Positions 27,254 through 36,887 of a stretch of 64,000 bases of DNA are shown one piece after another. The notes under the pieces were generated by a model. It ran no database searches, had not been told where the DNA came from, and saw only the letters and a list, made by a program, of their open reading frames with translations. The DNA is from Deltaproteobacteria bacterium (GTDB lineage: Bacteria > Myxococcota_A > UBA9042 > PHBI01 > JACKFB01). Every line of letters starts with the position of its first letter. Position 1 is the first letter of the stretch. Position numbers and translations under genes: made by a program. The stretch is taken from positions 1 to 64,000 of the forward strand of contig JACKFB010000014.1 of the NCBI GenBank assembly GCA_020632695.1, read 5' to 3'.

Positions 27254-29752
27254 ATGGAGCGCGTAACCTCCCCCTCCGTGACAGCCTCCCCCTCCGCGCC
27301 GCGCGTCCGCGTGCATCCGCGTCGCCCCGGCGGCGTGCTCGGCGTCCTGCTCCGCGCCGTGGTCGCGCTCGGCCTGTGGCTGGGTCTGCTCGGCGCCGCC
27401 GCCGTGGTCGCCGTGTACGCCTGGTACGCCCGCGACCTGCCGCGCCTGGACGGGTTCGACGACCTGAGCAGCGCTGGCGTCACCAGCTTCACCTCCGCCG
27501 ACGGGCAGGTGGTGGGCGAGTGGTACCAGGAACGCCGCATCCTCATCCGGTGGGACCAGCTCCCGCGCCAGCTCGTGCTGGCGGTGCTGGCCGCCGAGGA
27601 CGCTCGCTACTTCAGCCACAGCGGCGTCGACTTCAAGGGTGTGCTGCGCGCCATGATCACCAACCTGCGCGCCGGCGACGTCCGCGAGGGCGCCAGCACC
27701 ATCACCCAGCAGCTCGCCAAGACCCTGGTCGGCGCCGACCGCAGCTACGTGCGCAAGATCCGCGAGGCCATCCTGGCGCGGCGCATGGAGGACCTCTACA
27801 GCAAGCACCAGATCCTGACCTGGTACTTGAACGCCGGCTTCCTGGGGCACGGGAGCTACGGCGTACAGGCCGCCGCGCAGAACTACTTCCGCAAGGATCT
27901 CTGGGACCTGGACCTGGCCGAGCTGGCGACGATCGCCGGCTCCTTCCAGTCCCCCGGGCGGGTGAACCCGGCCGTGAACATGCCGGGGTCGCACGAACGC
28001 CTGGCGCACGTGCTGGCGCAGATGCAGCGCCGGGGATGGATCAGCGGCGAGGAGGCGCGGGCCGCGCTCCAGAAGGAGCTGGTCGTCTACCCGATGCGCG
28101 ACCCGCTGGGCGACCACGTGCCCGAGTACACCGAGGCGGTCCGGCGCGACATCGCCGCTCGCTATGACAAGGATGGGCGCTCCTGGCTGGACCTGGGGCT
28201 GAAGGTCTCGCTGGCGGTCGAGCCGGCCATCCAGCGGGAGGCCTCGGCGGCGCTGCGCTCGGGCCTGGAGGAGGTCGCGCGCAAGCAGGGCTATCCGGGC
28301 CCGCTGGCGCGGCTGGGGCGTGACGCCTTCTTCGAGCGGGTGGCCGGGCAGCTCCCCGCCGAGGGTCCCCGCGAGGGCCAGCGCTACCTGGGCCGCGTGT
28401 CCAAGGCCAGCGCCAAGGAGGCCACCGTCGAGCTCGGTCCGAAGAGCGCCGGCACCCTCACCCTCGAGCGCACCCGCTGGGCGGTCCCCTACACCGAGCT
28501 CCCCGTCGACCCCAAGGGCGGCCGCGACCGCTCGAAGTCCGTCTCCTTCGAAGGCAAGCTGGGCGCCCTCGACAAGGCGCTGGCGCCGGGCGACGTGGTC
28601 TGGGTCGAGGCCTTGGCCGCCGAGGGCCAGGGGCAGCCGCTGGCCCTGGTCCCCATCCCGATGATGGAAGGTGCGCTCATCAGCTACCGCAACGTCTCCG
28701 GCGGCGTGGACGCCATGGTGGGCGCCTGGGACTTCGACCGCAGCCAGGTCGACCGCACCCGGGCGCTGCGCCAGACGGGCTCGACGATGAAGCCCATCGC
28801 CTACTCCAAGGCCTACGACTCGGGCCTGCCGCCCTCGGCGCTCTTCTCGGGCGCGCCCTTCCGCGAGGGCACCTACAACCCGACCGGCGCTCGCTCCAAG
28901 GACGACATGCTGGTCTGGAACGCGCTGGTCAAGTCGGAGAACTCGGTGAGCCTGAGGGTGCTTCAGGACGTGCTGCGCCGTGCCGGCCTCCCCGCCTGGC
29001 AGGCCTGGGGACGCACCCTGGGGCTGAGCCGCCCGCTCGACGGGCACACCTCCGAGGTGCTGGGCGCCGACCAGACCCCCTTCGACATGGCCCACGCCTT
29101 CGGCGTCTTCGCCCTGCGGGGCATGGCGCCGGCGATGAACACCGTCCGCAAGGTGGTGGACGCCGAGGGCCACGTCCTCGAGCGCCACATCGGGCCGCTG
29201 GACCCATGGAGCGGCACGGCCGACGCCATCACGGCGCTGTGGGAGTCGGTGCTGGTGCCGCGTGACCGCCTCATCGAGGCCAGCACCGCCTACCTCATCA
29301 CCGCCAACCTGAACGAGGCGGTGAAGCGTGGCACCGGCAAGCGCGCCAAGATGGACGGCTACGAGGTCGCCGGCAAGACGGGGACGCTGCCCTACGACGT
29401 CTGGTTCGACGGCTACAACCACGACCGCACGGCGGTGGTCTGGATCGGCGCCGACCGGCGCGAGCGGCCGGTGGGGCGCTCGGAGCGCTCGAACAAGATC
29501 TACGGCGGCGACGCCGCGGCGCCCATCTGGAAGGAGTTCATGGACTCGGTGCAGCCCTCGCGGGGCGTGGGCTCGCTGGTCGAGAAGCCCCCCGCCGACG
29601 TGACCTGGCTGCTGGTGGACCCGGACACCGGCCTGCTCGGCTGCGACGGCAAGGGCCAGCGCATCCCCCACAAGAAGGGCACCGAGCCCACCGAATGCGC
29701 CCTGCAGCCCGAGTCGCCGCAGAACGTCATGGACGCCGAAACCAAATTCTGA
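27254..29752 (+). CDS. Class A penicillin-binding protein (PBP1A type)
   Basis: Bifunctional peptidoglycan synthase, 832 residues, anchored in the inner membrane by one segment (ALGLWLGLLGAAAVVAVYAW). The glycosyltransferase domain has AVLAAEDARYFSHSGVDFKG (catalytic Glu115) and GASTITQQLAKTL. The transpeptidase domain has TGSTMKP (Ser510), SENSVS (SxN) and GKTGT (Lys708). Between them is an insertion of about 100 residues (YLGRVSKASAKEATVELGPK) fitting the OB-like domain of PBP1A. Start at ATG 27254; the longer open frame upstream has no ribosome site and overlaps the divergent promoter. The stop is followed after 24 nt by hairpin copy C. It probably works with the elongation or division machinery encoded elsewhere. 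Confidence 0.95.
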   Translation: MERVTSPSVTASPSAPRVRVHPRRPGGVLGVLLRAVVALGLWLGLLGAAAVVAVYAWYARDLPRLDGFDDLSSAGVTSFTSADGQVVGEWYQERRILIRWDQLPRQLVLAVLAAEDARYFSHSGVDFKGVLRAMITNLRAGDVREGASTITQQLAKTLVGADRSYVRKIREAILARRMEDLYSKHQILTWYLNAGFLGHGSYGVQAAAQNYFRKDLWDLDLAELATIAGSFQSPGRVNPAVNMPGSHERLAHVLAQMQRRGWISGEEARAALQKELVVYPMRDPLGDHVPEYTEAVRRDIAARYDKDGRSWLDLGLKVSLAVEPAIQREASAALRSGLEEVARKQGYPGPLARLGRDAFFERVAGQLPAEGPREGQRYLGRVSKASAKEATVELGPKSAGTLTLERTRWAVPYTELPVDPKGGRDRSKSVSFEGKLGALDKALAPGDVVWVEALAAEGQGQPLALVPIPMMEGALISYRNVSGGVDAMVGAWDFDRSQVDRTRALRQTGSTMKPIAYSKAYDSGLPPSALFSGAPFREGTYNPTGARSKDDMLVWNALVKSENSVSLRVLQDVLRRAGLPAWQAWGRTLGLSRPLDGHTSEVLGADQTPFDMAHAFGVFALRGMAPAMNTVRKVVDAEGHVLERHIGPLDPWSGTADAITALWESVLVPRDRLIEASTAYLITANLNEAVKRGTGKRAKMDGYEVAGKTGTLPYDVWFDGYNHDRTAVVWIGADRRERPVGRSERSNKIYGGDAAAPIWKEFMDSVQPSRGVGSLVEKPPADVTWLLVDPDTGLLGCDGKGQRIPHKKGTEPTECALQPESPQNVMDAETKF

Positions 29753-29776
29753 TCGAGGCGCCGCGCGGGATCGATC

Positions 29777-29917
29777 GAGGCACCGTCAGCGACTGCTGCG
29801 AACGCCGTGGCCGGCGTCGCTCGCTCGGGTCAGGCCTGCGACGGGCTGAAGCCCGACTCGGCCTGCCCTCGCTCGCTCCTTGCCCACGACGCCCGCAGCA
29901 GCCGCTGCCGGCGCCTC
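29777..29917 (-). repeat. Structured hairpin element, copy C
   Basis: Copy C follows the penicillin-binding protein gene. The ends GAGGCACCGTCAGCG (29777-29791) and CGCTGCCGGCGCCTC (29903-29917) pair, as do CTGCTGCG and CGCAGCAG further in. It is nearly identical to copy D in the opposite orientation over the whole 141 nt, and the likeness continues into a GC-rich spacer and the hexanucleotide tract beyond 29,930. The core is the usual one with GGGCTGAAGCCC. Strand given as the D-like orientation. Confidence 0.85.
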
Positions 29918-29935
29918 GGACGGGGCGCCTTGGGG

Positions 29936-30236
<301 letters not shown>

Positions 30237-30288
30237 GACTCGCCATGGGTTCGGTCTCTTGCCGGGGGTTCGGGCTCTCGTTTCGGCG

Positions 30289-30315
30289 TTGACAACCTGC
30301 CACCGGCATTCGAAT
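30289..30315 (+). promoter_or_regulatory. Candidate sigma-70 type promoter before the DUF3857 gene
   Basis: TTGACA at 30289-30294 is a perfect -35 hexamer, followed after 15 nt by TCGAAT (30310-30315), which matches four of six -10 positions; this is in an AT-richer patch. Spacing is short and the genome's consensus is unknown, so this is only a candidate. It lies about 90 nt before the gene start. Confidence 0.35.
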
Positions 30316-30405
30316 TTGGGCGGTGATGCGCGCTCTCGGACCTGCCGCGACGCGTTCGAGACGCTGTGTCGGCTCCTTTGTCGGGCCGAGACACCCCGAG
30401 ACGCG

Positions 30406-33400
30406 ATGAGGTTTGGGATGGCCGGGCGCGCGACACGATGGTTCTCGTTGGCTCTGGCGCTCGCGTGGGCGCACCCCGCGTTCGCGGGCGACCCGGGATG
30501 GGAGAGCGATCCCTTCGCGGCCGCGCCGGCGGAGCTGCTCGCCGCCGCCGAGGGACCCAGCCCCGCGGGCGCCGACGTGGAGGTGCTGCTGGAGCACGGC
30601 GCCTACGCCTACGACGCCGAGGGCCGCCAGAGCCTGCGCACCGTCCGGGTGTTCCGCATCCTCACCCCGGCCGGCATCTCGGGCTGGCAGAGCTTCGGGA
30701 CCTCGTGGCTGCCTTCGACCGACGACGCCCCCACGCTGCGGGCGCGGGTCGTGACGCCGGCGGGGCAAGCGTACGATCTGGACCCGGCGACCATCGCCGA
30801 CTCCGGTGCCGACGTCCGCTCGAGCGAGCAGTTCGACGACAGCCGCGTCATGCGCGCCCCGCTGCCGGCGCTCCAGGTGGGCGCGGTCGTGGTCGAGGAG
30901 CGCGCCGTCCGCGAGCACACGCCCTTCTTCCGCGGTGGCCGCGGGTCGGGCTGGAGCTTCCAGCTCTCCGTGCCGGTGCGCCACACCCGGCTCGAGCTGC
31001 GCTCTCCGAAATCCCACCCGCTGCGCTGGCGAGCCCAGCGCCTGGAGATCACGCCCACCACGACCAAGGACGGCGACGAGGTGGTGCTCACCTTCGACGG
31101 CGGCCCCACCCCGGCGCTCGAGGACCTGCCGCCGGCGCTGCCCCACGACGCCGAGGGCTGGCCCGGCGTGACCTGGACCACCGGGACGACCTGGCGCGAC
31201 GCCGCGCGCTCCTATGCCGAGATGATCGCGCCCGTGCTCGCGAGCACGGTGTCCCAGGCGGACTTCGCGGCGGCGGTGGGCGACGCCAAGGGCCGGGACG
31301 CGATCATCGCGCGCGCAGCGGCCTACGTTCAGGGGAACGTGCGCTACACGGCGCTCAACTTCGGTGAAGGCGCGATCGTGCCGCGTACGCCCGAGCAGAC
31401 GCTGGCGCGCGGCTACGGCGACTGCAAGGACAAGGCCACGCTGCTGGTCGCGCTCCTGTCGCGGGCCGGCATCCGCGCGCACCTGGCGCTGCTGCAGCCC
31501 GGCGAAGGACCCGATCTGCGCCCGGACCTCCCCTCGCTCAGCCCCTTCAGCCACGCCATCGTGTACATCCCGGGCAAGCCCGAGCTGTGGATCGACGGCA
31601 CCGCGCGCGACGTGCCGGTGGGCGCGCTGCCCTCCGGCGACCAGGAGCGCCTGGCGCTCATCATCGCGCCCGACACCAAGGGGCTGGTCCTGACGCCCGG
31701 CTCGTCGGTGGGTGAGCACTGGAAGCGCTCGCGACGGGTGATCCGCCTCTCCCGCAGCGCCCCGCCCGAGCTGAGCTTCGAGACGACCTACGGCGGCTCG
31801 GCGGCCGGGTCCACCTTGCGTGCCTGGTGCCGCGAGCGCGACCCCGAGGAGGACCGCGCCCAGATCTCGCGCCATCTGGACTCGGACTTCTTCGGTGCCC
31901 GGCTGGTGTCCGGCCCCGAGTGCGAGGCCCCGCCGGCGCTGGACGAGCCCGTGCGCCGCGCATACACGGCGACCGCCCCGGGCATCGTCGCCACCGACGC
32001 CAGCGAGGACATGGAGGTCACCCTGGTGCTGACCAGCCTGACCTCGTGGCTGCCGGACGCGTGGACCCAGCCTCCAGCCGCCGGGCCCAGCGGCGACGAG
32101 GCGCGGCAGCGGGACGCCGCGTGGCTGGAGCGCCCCGAGGACGTCGAGCTGGACGTACCCCACCGCGTCGAGGTGCAGTACCGGATCGAGCCGCCCATCG
32201 GCATGGTCGCCAAGGACCTGCCCCCCTCGCGCACGCTGCCGCTGGGTGGCGGCTCGCTGCGCGAGCGCTTCGAGGTGACGGCGGATGGCGCGCTGGAGGC
32301 GTCCTTCGCCCTCGAGACCGGGCCGCGGCGCATGAGCACGGCCGCTGCGCGCGAGGCCATCGAGGGCGTGCGCGCCTGGCTGGCCGAGCCCATGGTGAGG
32401 GTGACCTTCGCCTACGCGCCGCTCGAGCTGGAGCGCGCCGGCAGGATCGCCGACGCGTTGGCGGCCTTGCGGTCTCTGGCCGAGCGCGACACGGCCACGC
32501 AGCTCCACACCGATCACCTGGTGCGCATCCTCGGGGAGGTCGGGCTGCCGAGCATCGCCCGGGAGGAGGCCGAGAAGGGGACGCGGCTGCGACCCGACGA
32601 CCCGGCGGCGCACTTCCTGCTGGGGCTCGCCCGCTCCAACGGCGCGTATGGCTCGGAGAAGATCCGGGGGATGGACCTGGAGGGCGCGACGAAGGCCTAT
32701 CGCCGGGCGCTGGAGCTGGACCCGACCCTGTCGGGCGTGCGCCTCAACCTGGGGCTGCTGCTGGCGCTCGGCACCGACGGCGTCACGTTCAGCCCGCTCG
32801 CCGACCTGGACGGGGCCGCCGAGGTGTTGCGCGGGGCGACCGACGACGCCGGGCGCCTGCAGGTCGCCGCCGCCCTGATGGCCGTGCTCATCTCGGCCGG
32901 GCGCAGCGCCGAGGCCGTCAAGGTGGCCGAGGGGCTCGAGCTGCCGGCGAGCGCGCGCCAGACCCGCCTCGCGGCGCTCGCGGCTACCCAGGGACTCGAG
33001 GCGGCGCGTCAGCAAGCCGCGCGCTGGTATCCGGACGCGGACCAGCGGCGCGCGGCGCTGGACGGGGCGGCGGACTTCGCCGTCGCCGCTCGCGACTACC
33101 CGCTGGCCGCCGCCCTCGTCGCGAGCAGCCCCAGCTCCAGCGCGGAGGCCAGCGCGCGCTCCACCCGGGTCAGCACCCTCCAGAAGACGCGCCGAGTGGA
33201 TCCGACCACCCTCGACCCGAGCGAGCCCTGCACGCCGCTGTGGAGGGCCCTGGCGGAGCTGATGGGCCCCGCATCCGAGGCGAGCGACGAGGCCATCCTG
33301 GCGCAGTTCGCCACGCCGACGAGGTCCTGGTACGACGGCGAGCGCCCGGACGGCTGGTTCGATCGCAGCACCTTCGCGGCGCTTCGCCACAAGGGAATCA

Positions 33401-34581
33401 GCACTCCTACGAACCTGGATCTCACGTTGAGCCTCGGCCGCTGCGAGGTCCTGGAGACGGTCGGGGACGCCGCTCAGTTGGAGTTGAGCATCAGCGTGGG
33501 TGGCCAGGGGCCGAGCCGCCCGTGGGTGGTGCGCGAGAAGGACGGCTATCGCCTGGTCGGGGACCTGCAGATGCGGCCCTTCGCGTTGATGCTGCGCGAC
33601 CGGCTGCAGGCGGGCGATCTGACGGCGGCGCGCGCCTGGGCGGCGCGGGCTCGCGAGCGGCTGCCGCGGGCGACGCCCGAGGTCTTCGAGGCCATCCTGA
33701 GCGGCGCCTGGCCCACGGGCGACCCGCTCTCGGAGCAGGAGCTGCGCCTGGTCGACGGGTTGGCGAACATCGGCGACGAGACGGCGACCGAGGTGGTCGG
33801 GCGCGTCGAAGAGGCCGCGACGCAAGAGAGCGATCCGGCACGACGCGACGCCCTCACCGCCTGGCGGGTCGTGGTGCTCGGCGGCGCCGAGCGCTACGAC
33901 CTGGCGCTTCCGCTCATCGAGGCGCTCCGGGCGGCGCACCCCGACGATCTCTCGGTCATCGCCTACCAGGCCGAGCACCTCTTCGACGCCGGCCGGACCG
34001 ACGACGCGGCTGCGCTCGCCCGCGAGGCGCTCGCCCGCCGCGATTCGGATCCGTACGCGTCGCGGATGAGCACGCTCATCGCCCTGGCCCTGAAGAAGGG
34101 AGGCGACGAGCCGGGCTACTGGTCCACGTTGCGCCAGGCGTGCGAGCGCCCGAGCGGCAGCAGCTCGCTCTGCAACGACCTCGCCTGGAGGCTGACCGCC
34201 GTGCCGGGTCAGGGCGCCGAGGCGGCTCGCCTGGCGCTGGTGGCCAACGAGAAGAGCAGGTTCGCCAGCGCGGCGACCCTGGACACGCTCATGGTGGCGC
34301 TGGCCGAGCACGGGGACCTGGCTCAGGCGGTCGCCTATGGGCGCAGCATCGCCGAGAACGGCAAGCGGGCGTCGCCACCGAGCGACGAGTTCGTGACGGC
34401 GCGGCTGGCCGAGACCTACGGCTACCCGGACCGCGCCGAGGCGGGCTACCGGCGCCTGCTGGACGCGAAGGGCAGCGGGACCATCCTGCAGGCCCTCGCC
34501 GAGCGCCACCTCGCGGCCCTCACCGCGGGAGGTCGGGCGACGGAGGGCCGCGCAGGCCCGCCCGCCACTGCGCCGCGCTGA
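30406..34581 (+). CDS. DUF3857 / transglutaminase-like / TPR exported protein
   Basis: Very large exported protein, about 1391 residues. A signal peptide (WFSLALALAWAHPAFAGDPG) leads to a DUF3857 beta-domain, then a transglutaminase-like domain with ARGYGDCKDKATLLVALLSR (Cys340), SHAIVYIPG (His) and LWIDGTARD (Asp), the expected Cys-His-Asp set. From about residue 660 to the end are helical TPR-like repeats (DALAALRSLAERD, ATKAYRRALELDPTLSGVRL, DDAAALAREALARRD). Proteins of this design are common in myxobacteria and Bacteroidota; their function is unknown, perhaps protein crosslinking or peptide cleavage in the periplasm. The start at 30406 or ATG 30418 both keep the signal peptide. It stands about 150 nt before tatA/B. 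Confidence 0.88.
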   Translation: MRFGMAGRATRWFSLALALAWAHPAFAGDPGWESDPFAAAPAELLAAAEGPSPAGADVEVLLEHGAYAYDAEGRQSLRTVRVFRILTPAGISGWQSFGTSWLPSTDDAPTLRARVVTPAGQAYDLDPATIADSGADVRSSEQFDDSRVMRAPLPALQVGAVVVEERAVREHTPFFRGGRGSGWSFQLSVPVRHTRLELRSPKSHPLRWRAQRLEITPTTTKDGDEVVLTFDGGPTPALEDLPPALPHDAEGWPGVTWTTGTTWRDAARSYAEMIAPVLASTVSQADFAAAVGDAKGRDAIIARAAAYVQGNVRYTALNFGEGAIVPRTPEQTLARGYGDCKDKATLLVALLSRAGIRAHLALLQPGEGPDLRPDLPSLSPFSHAIVYIPGKPELWIDGTARDVPVGALPSGDQERLALIIAPDTKGLVLTPGSSVGEHWKRSRRVIRLSRSAPPELSFETTYGGSAAGSTLRAWCRERDPEEDRAQISRHLDSDFFGARLVSGPECEAPPALDEPVRRAYTATAPGIVATDASEDMEVTLVLTSLTSWLPDAWTQPPAAGPSGDEARQRDAAWLERPEDVELDVPHRVEVQYRIEPPIGMVAKDLPPSRTLPLGGGSLRERFEVTADGALEASFALETGPRRMSTAAAREAIEGVRAWLAEPMVRVTFAYAPLELERAGRIADALAALRSLAERDTATQLHTDHLVRILGEVGLPSIAREEAEKGTRLRPDDPAAHFLLGLARSNGAYGSEKIRGMDLEGATKAYRRALELDPTLSGVRLNLGLLLALGTDGVTFSPLADLDGAAEVLRGATDDAGRLQVAAALMAVLISAGRSAEAVKVAEGLELPASARQTRLAALAATQGLEAARQQAARWYPDADQRRAALDGAADFAVAARDYPLAAALVASSPSSSAEASARSTRVSTLQKTRRVDPTTLDPSEPCTPLWRALAELMGPASEASDEAILAQFATPTRSWYDGERPDGWFDRSTFAALRHKGISTPTNLDLTLSLGRCEVLETVGDAAQLELSISVGGQGPSRPWVVREKDGYRLVGDLQMRPFALMLRDRLQAGDLTAARAWAARARERLPRATPEVFEAILSGAWPTGDPLSEQELRLVDGLANIGDETATEVVGRVEEAATQESDPARRDALTAWRVVVLGGAERYDLALPLIEALRAAHPDDLSVIAYQAEHLFDAGRTDDAAALAREALARRDSDPYASRMSTLIALALKKGGDEPGYWSTLRQACERPSGSSSLCNDLAWRLTAVPGQGAEAARLALVANEKSRFASAATLDTLMVALAEHGDLAQAVAYGRSIAENGKRASPPSDEFVTARLAETYGYPDRAEAGYRRLLDAKGSGTILQALAERHLAALTAGGRATEGRAGPPATAPR

Positions 34582-34734
34582 GGCTTCGCCGAACGGGCGC
34601 CCATCGGAACCGTGGCTTGCTGGGGCACGCGTCGCGCCGTATGATTCGCCGCCGCTTCCGCCGCGAGGATGAAGGCCATCCGGACGCGTGGGTCGGAGGC
34701 GGCATGTCCGGGGCCGTGCCCCGGGAGAAAGACG

Positions 34735-35088
34735 ATGTTCGGCCTGGGAACCTGGGAGTTGGCGCTCATCCTCGTGGCGGCCCTCATCTTCATCGGACCG
34801 AACAAGCTGCCCGATCTGGCGCGAAACCTGGGCAAGGGCGTGCGCGAGATGCGTCGCGCGATGGCCGGGTTCGAGCGCGAGGTGCAGGAGGCGTCGCGGC
34901 TGGAGGACGAACCGTCCCCGCCCGCGAAGGCTGACAAGGCCGCGGCGAGCGCCGGCGGCGCGCCCGGCGGCACCGGGGCGGCCTCGGGCGAACCCGGGCC
35001 CGATGGTCGCGTCGGTCGTGCGGCTCCGCACGCGCCCGTGGCGCCGACGGCCAACGCCGCCCCCGACGCGGAGTCCAAGGACGCGTGA
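34735..35088 (+). CDS. Twin-arginine translocase subunit TatA/TatB
   Basis: Small inner-membrane component of the Tat pathway, which exports folded proteins. The N-terminal segment is MFGLGTWELALILVAALIFI with the following GPNKLPDLARNLGKG hinge and amphipathic helix, diagnostic for the TatA/B family; the Glu at position 9 favours TatB-like function, though a single gene may serve both roles. A Pro/Ala/Gly-rich tail follows, 117 residues in all. Start at 34735 is preceded by GGAGAAA. Its stop overlaps the GTG start of tatC by GTGA. Confidence 0.9.
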   Translation: MFGLGTWELALILVAALIFIGPNKLPDLARNLGKGVREMRRAMAGFEREVQEASRLEDEPSPPAKADKAAASAGGAPGGTGAASGEPGPDGRVGRAAPHAPVAPTANAAPDAESKDA

Positions 35089-36887
35089 GCGACACCGCGG
35101 TCATGTCCTTCCGCGAGCACCTCGCGGAGCTCAGGACCCGGCTCATCCGCGTCGCGGCCATCCTGGCCGTCGGCTTCTTCGTCTGCTGGTCCTGGCGGAT
35201 CGAGCTCTTCGGCCTGCTCTCGGGCCCGATCGCCCGCGCCCTGGCCGACAACGGCGTCTACCACTTCCAGGCGATCGAGATCACCGAGAGCATCATGGTC
35301 TACATCAAGACCTCGCTCGTCGCCGCCGCCGTCCTCACCAGCCCGCTGACCTTCTGGCAGCTCTGGTCCTTCATCAGCCCGGGGCTGCTGGACAACGAAC
35401 GCCGCTTCATCGTCCCGGTGACCTTCTTCACGGTCATCTTCTTCCTCATCGGCTGCGCCTTCGCCTACGAGGTCATCCTCCCCTTCATCACCGACTGGCT
35501 GGTCAAGCTCACCCTCGAGGGCGGCCAGGCCGATGTCGTGGTGACGCTGCAGAACGCCTACTCCACGTCCATCGTGTTCCTGCTGATCTTCGGGCTCACC
35601 TTCGAGCTGCCCCTGGTCATCTTCTTCCTGGCGCTGTTCGGCATCGTCAACTACCGCAGCCTCCTCCGCTTCTTCCGCTACTTCGTCGTGCTCTCCTTCG
35701 TCATCGGCGCGATCCTCACCCCGCCCGACCCGATGAGCCAGGTGCTGATGGCGGTCCCGCTGAACGTGCTCTACGCGTTCGGCATCCTCGTCGCCTGGGG
35801 CGTGGACCGCTCGCGCGGCGAGGACGGGCGCGCCACGGCGGTCGGCGCCACGGTCACCCGCATCTTCGGCGCCTCCTTGTTGCTGGTCGGCCTCGCGGCA
35901 GCGCTGGTGGTGGTGTTCATCCGCAGCCTGCCCGAGAAGGAGCTCAGCAGCCTGCTGCCGGCGGAGATCACCTGGTTCGTCGGGGCCAACCCCGCGATCA
36001 TCGAAGAGAACCGCTTGCTGCTGCCCGATCTTCGCGACCAGCTCGGCGGCTCCCCGTGGCTGGCCGCCCTCGGCGCGGCGGGTCTGAGCGTCGCCGACGT
36101 CCATGACGCGGCCCTCGCCGGCACCAGCACCGGCAGCCGGGTCCTGCTGGTGCGCGCCGACGGTCTGGGTTTGCGCGTCGCCACCCTGGGCCAGGGCCTG
36201 CCCGAGGGCAGCCTGGCGACCCGCGTCGACGAGGACACGGTCGCCATCGGCGACGCAGCGCTCGCGGAGTCGGTCGCGGCGGTGGCCCGTGGCGACGTCG
36301 ACGGTGAGCGGCCCGACGACGACGAGGCGCGCCTGCTGGTGGCGCTGCGCGGCAGCGGCCCGGTGTGGGCGTGGCTGCCCGAGCCGGGCGCCCACGCCAG
36401 CGCGCTGCTGGCCGGCGGCATCGGCAGCGAGATCACCGCGGCGGGCGGCTGGCTGCGAGGCGGAGAGAACGCCCGGATCTCCCTGGTCTTCCACGCGCCG
36501 GACCGCGCCCTGGCCGACGAGCTGGAGACCCACCTGGACGTGCTGCGCAGCCAGGGCCCCGCCACCGCCGAGAGCCCCCGCGAGGCCGCGCTCGCCCAAG
36601 CGCTCGCCGCGCTGGCCCGCGAGGTGAAGCCCCTGGTCGCCCCCGAGCGCCGCGCCGGCGTCGAGGCCCTCGAGGCCCAGGTCACCGCCCTGCACCCGAA
36701 GCAGCCCACCTTCCAGCTCCCGGGCCTCACCGCCCTGGGCACCCGCGCCACCGGGTGGGCCTTGCGGCGCCAGGACCTCCGCGTCTCGCTGACCGCCGAC
36801 CTCGACCAGGAGAGCCTGCGCAGCCTCCTCCAGCCGCTGGGCCGCGCGCTCACCTCGGGTGCCCTCGCCCCGAGCGACGCCCCGTGA
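35085..36887 (+). CDS. tatC: Sec-independent protein translocase TatC with a long C-terminal extension
   Basis: Core receptor subunit of the twin-arginine translocase. Residues 1-250 are a normal TatC: MSFREHLAELRTRLIRVAAI, then ISPGLLDNERR and FGLTFELPLV, with six membrane segments and PPDPMSQVLMAVPLNVLY near the end. Unlike usual TatC (about 250 residues), the protein goes on with a seventh hydrophobic segment (SLLLVGLAAALVVVFI, near residue 265) and about 320 more residues of Ala/Leu/Asp-rich sequence without a recognisable domain, likely on the other side of the membrane. The frame is uninterrupted, and the stop overlaps the next gene by GTGA, so the extension is real. GTG start at 35085. 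Confidence 0.93.
   Translation: MSDTAVMSFREHLAELRTRLIRVAAILAVGFFVCWSWRIELFGLLSGPIARALADNGVYHFQAIEITESIMVYIKTSLVAAAVLTSPLTFWQLWSFISPGLLDNERRFIVPVTFFTVIFFLIGCAFAYEVILPFITDWLVKLTLEGGQADVVVTLQNAYSTSIVFLLIFGLTFELPLVIFFLALFGIVNYRSLLRFFRYFVVLSFVIGAILTPPDPMSQVLMAVPLNVLYAFGILVAWGVDRSRGEDGRATAVGATVTRIFGASLLLVGLAAALVVVFIRSLPEKELSSLLPAEITWFVGANPAIIEENRLLLPDLRDQLGGSPWLAALGAAGLSVADVHDAALAGTSTGSRVLLVRADGLGLRVATLGQGLPEGSLATRVDEDTVAIGDAALAESVAAVARGDVDGERPDDDEARLLVALRGSGPVWAWLPEPGAHASALLAGGIGSEITAAGGWLRGGENARISLVFHAPDRALADELETHLDVLRSQGPATAESPREAALAQALAALAREVKPLVAPERRAGVEALEAQVTALHPKQPTFQLPGLTALGTRATGWALRRQDLRVSLTADLDQESLRSLLQPLGRALTSGALAPSDAP

Noticed and set aside
29757..29917. Small gene encoded by the hairpin element (shared frame with GTVSD and RRGRRRSLGSG in A, C, D)
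   Set aside because: The frame is shared because the DNA is conserved; there is no start with a ribosome site, the reading ends differently in each copy, and the Arg-rich product is typical of chance frames.
36365..36883. Upstream extension of cstA
   Set aside because: It overlaps the tatC tail in another frame; the GTG at 36884 gives the family N-terminus.
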